A stretch of 5,910 nt of DNA, taken from positions 1-5,910 of the forward strand of contig CAKRRX010000153.1 of assembly GCA_934394595.1 (NCBI GenBank). Reading direction: 5' to 3'. Origin of the DNA: an uncultured Blautia sp. Lineage in GTDB: Bacteria; Bacillota; Clostridia; Lachnospirales; Lachnospiraceae. Position 1 is the stretch's first letter; every line of letters starts with the position of its first letter. The position numbers and the translations under genes were made by a program. The notes under the pieces were generated by a model. That model worked only from the letters and a program-made list of their open reading frames with translations, was not told the origin of the DNA and made no database searches. This document shows, one piece after another, positions 5,835 to 5,910 of the stretch.

Positions 5835-5863
5835 AAAAAAAACGATAACCAGATTGGTTACCG
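5835..5863 (-). terminator. Strong rho-independent terminator of an off-window transcript
   Basis: On the minus strand a 9-bp stem (5863-5855 with 5851-5843) around a 3-base loop is followed directly by eight T residues (5842-5835). One stem pair is G-U in the minus RNA but an A-C mismatch on the plus RNA, and only the minus side has the T-run, so the direction is clear. It ends transcription entering from the right edge and separates that unit from the SGNH gene. Confidence 0.88.
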
Positions 5864-5910
5864 TCTTGGTTCTGTACCTTCAAAACTACATACATGTTAC
5901 ATCCTAATGG
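5864..5910 (-). other. 3' end of an upstream transcript, rRNA/tRNA-spacer-like sequence
   Basis: No coding frame is visible in these last 47 bases. The minus strand carries TAGTTTTGAAGGTACAGA (ending near 5870). It resembles the conserved TTTTGA-type spacer motif found around 16S, 23S, 5S and tRNA genes in Firmicutes operons; its complement resembles GTAC-TTGAAAACTA seen in the same operons. Together with the terminator immediately after it, this suggests the end of an rRNA or tRNA operon lying to the right. The resemblance is from memory, and no structural RNA is contained in the window. Confidence 0.4.

Overview
The window looks like chromosomal DNA from a low-to-moderate GC Clostridia species, most likely a gut Lachnospiraceae (Blautia / Dorea / Ruminococcus type). 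The reasons are the strong Gram-positive ribosome binding sites, sigma-A promoters, a Firmicutes-type L10 leader, a small Cys-rich protein of a kind I recall from Lachnospiraceae (DUF6472-like), and an InlB-type repeat joined to an SGNH hydrolase. The genus is not provable from the sequence. Every supported gene is on the minus strand, so transcription runs from high to low coordinates.

Right edge to left: (1) 5835-5863 is a strong intrinsic terminator closing a transcript that enters from beyond the right edge. The sequence before it resembles the conserved spacer motif of Firmicutes rRNA/tRNA operons. (2) 5719-4655 encodes a secreted SGNH/GDSL hydrolase with an InlB B-repeat, preceded by a long 5' UTR hairpin. 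(3) 4581-3163 encodes a MATE-family multidrug/cation antiporter. (4) A near-perfect sigma-A promoter at 3100-3128 drives a compact four-gene unit. Its genes are a membrane PAS-GGDEF diguanylate cyclase (3078-1498), an 84-aa uncharacterised protein (1476-1222), a LacX-like aldose 1-epimerase family protein (1213-341, translationally coupled to the previous gene) and a 62-aa Cys-rich protein (319-131). Gaps inside this unit are only 8-21 nt. (5) 105-1 holds a separate promoter and the 5' part of an L10 leader, so rplJ (L10) and probably rplL should lie just beyond the left edge.

I see no convincing terminator between the SGNH gene and the left edge. The SGNH-MATE pair could therefore be co-transcribed, and the cyclase unit could read through into the ribosomal L10 leader. 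No mobile element, CRISPR array, tRNA or broken gene is visible. Most of the window is ordinary core or semi-core genome. The points most worth a second look are the ribosomal leader adjoining a c-di-GMP unit, the SGNH 5' UTR hairpin, the domain architecture of the SGNH protein, and the small unknown protein coupled to the epimerase. I did not find a convincing new multi-gene system.
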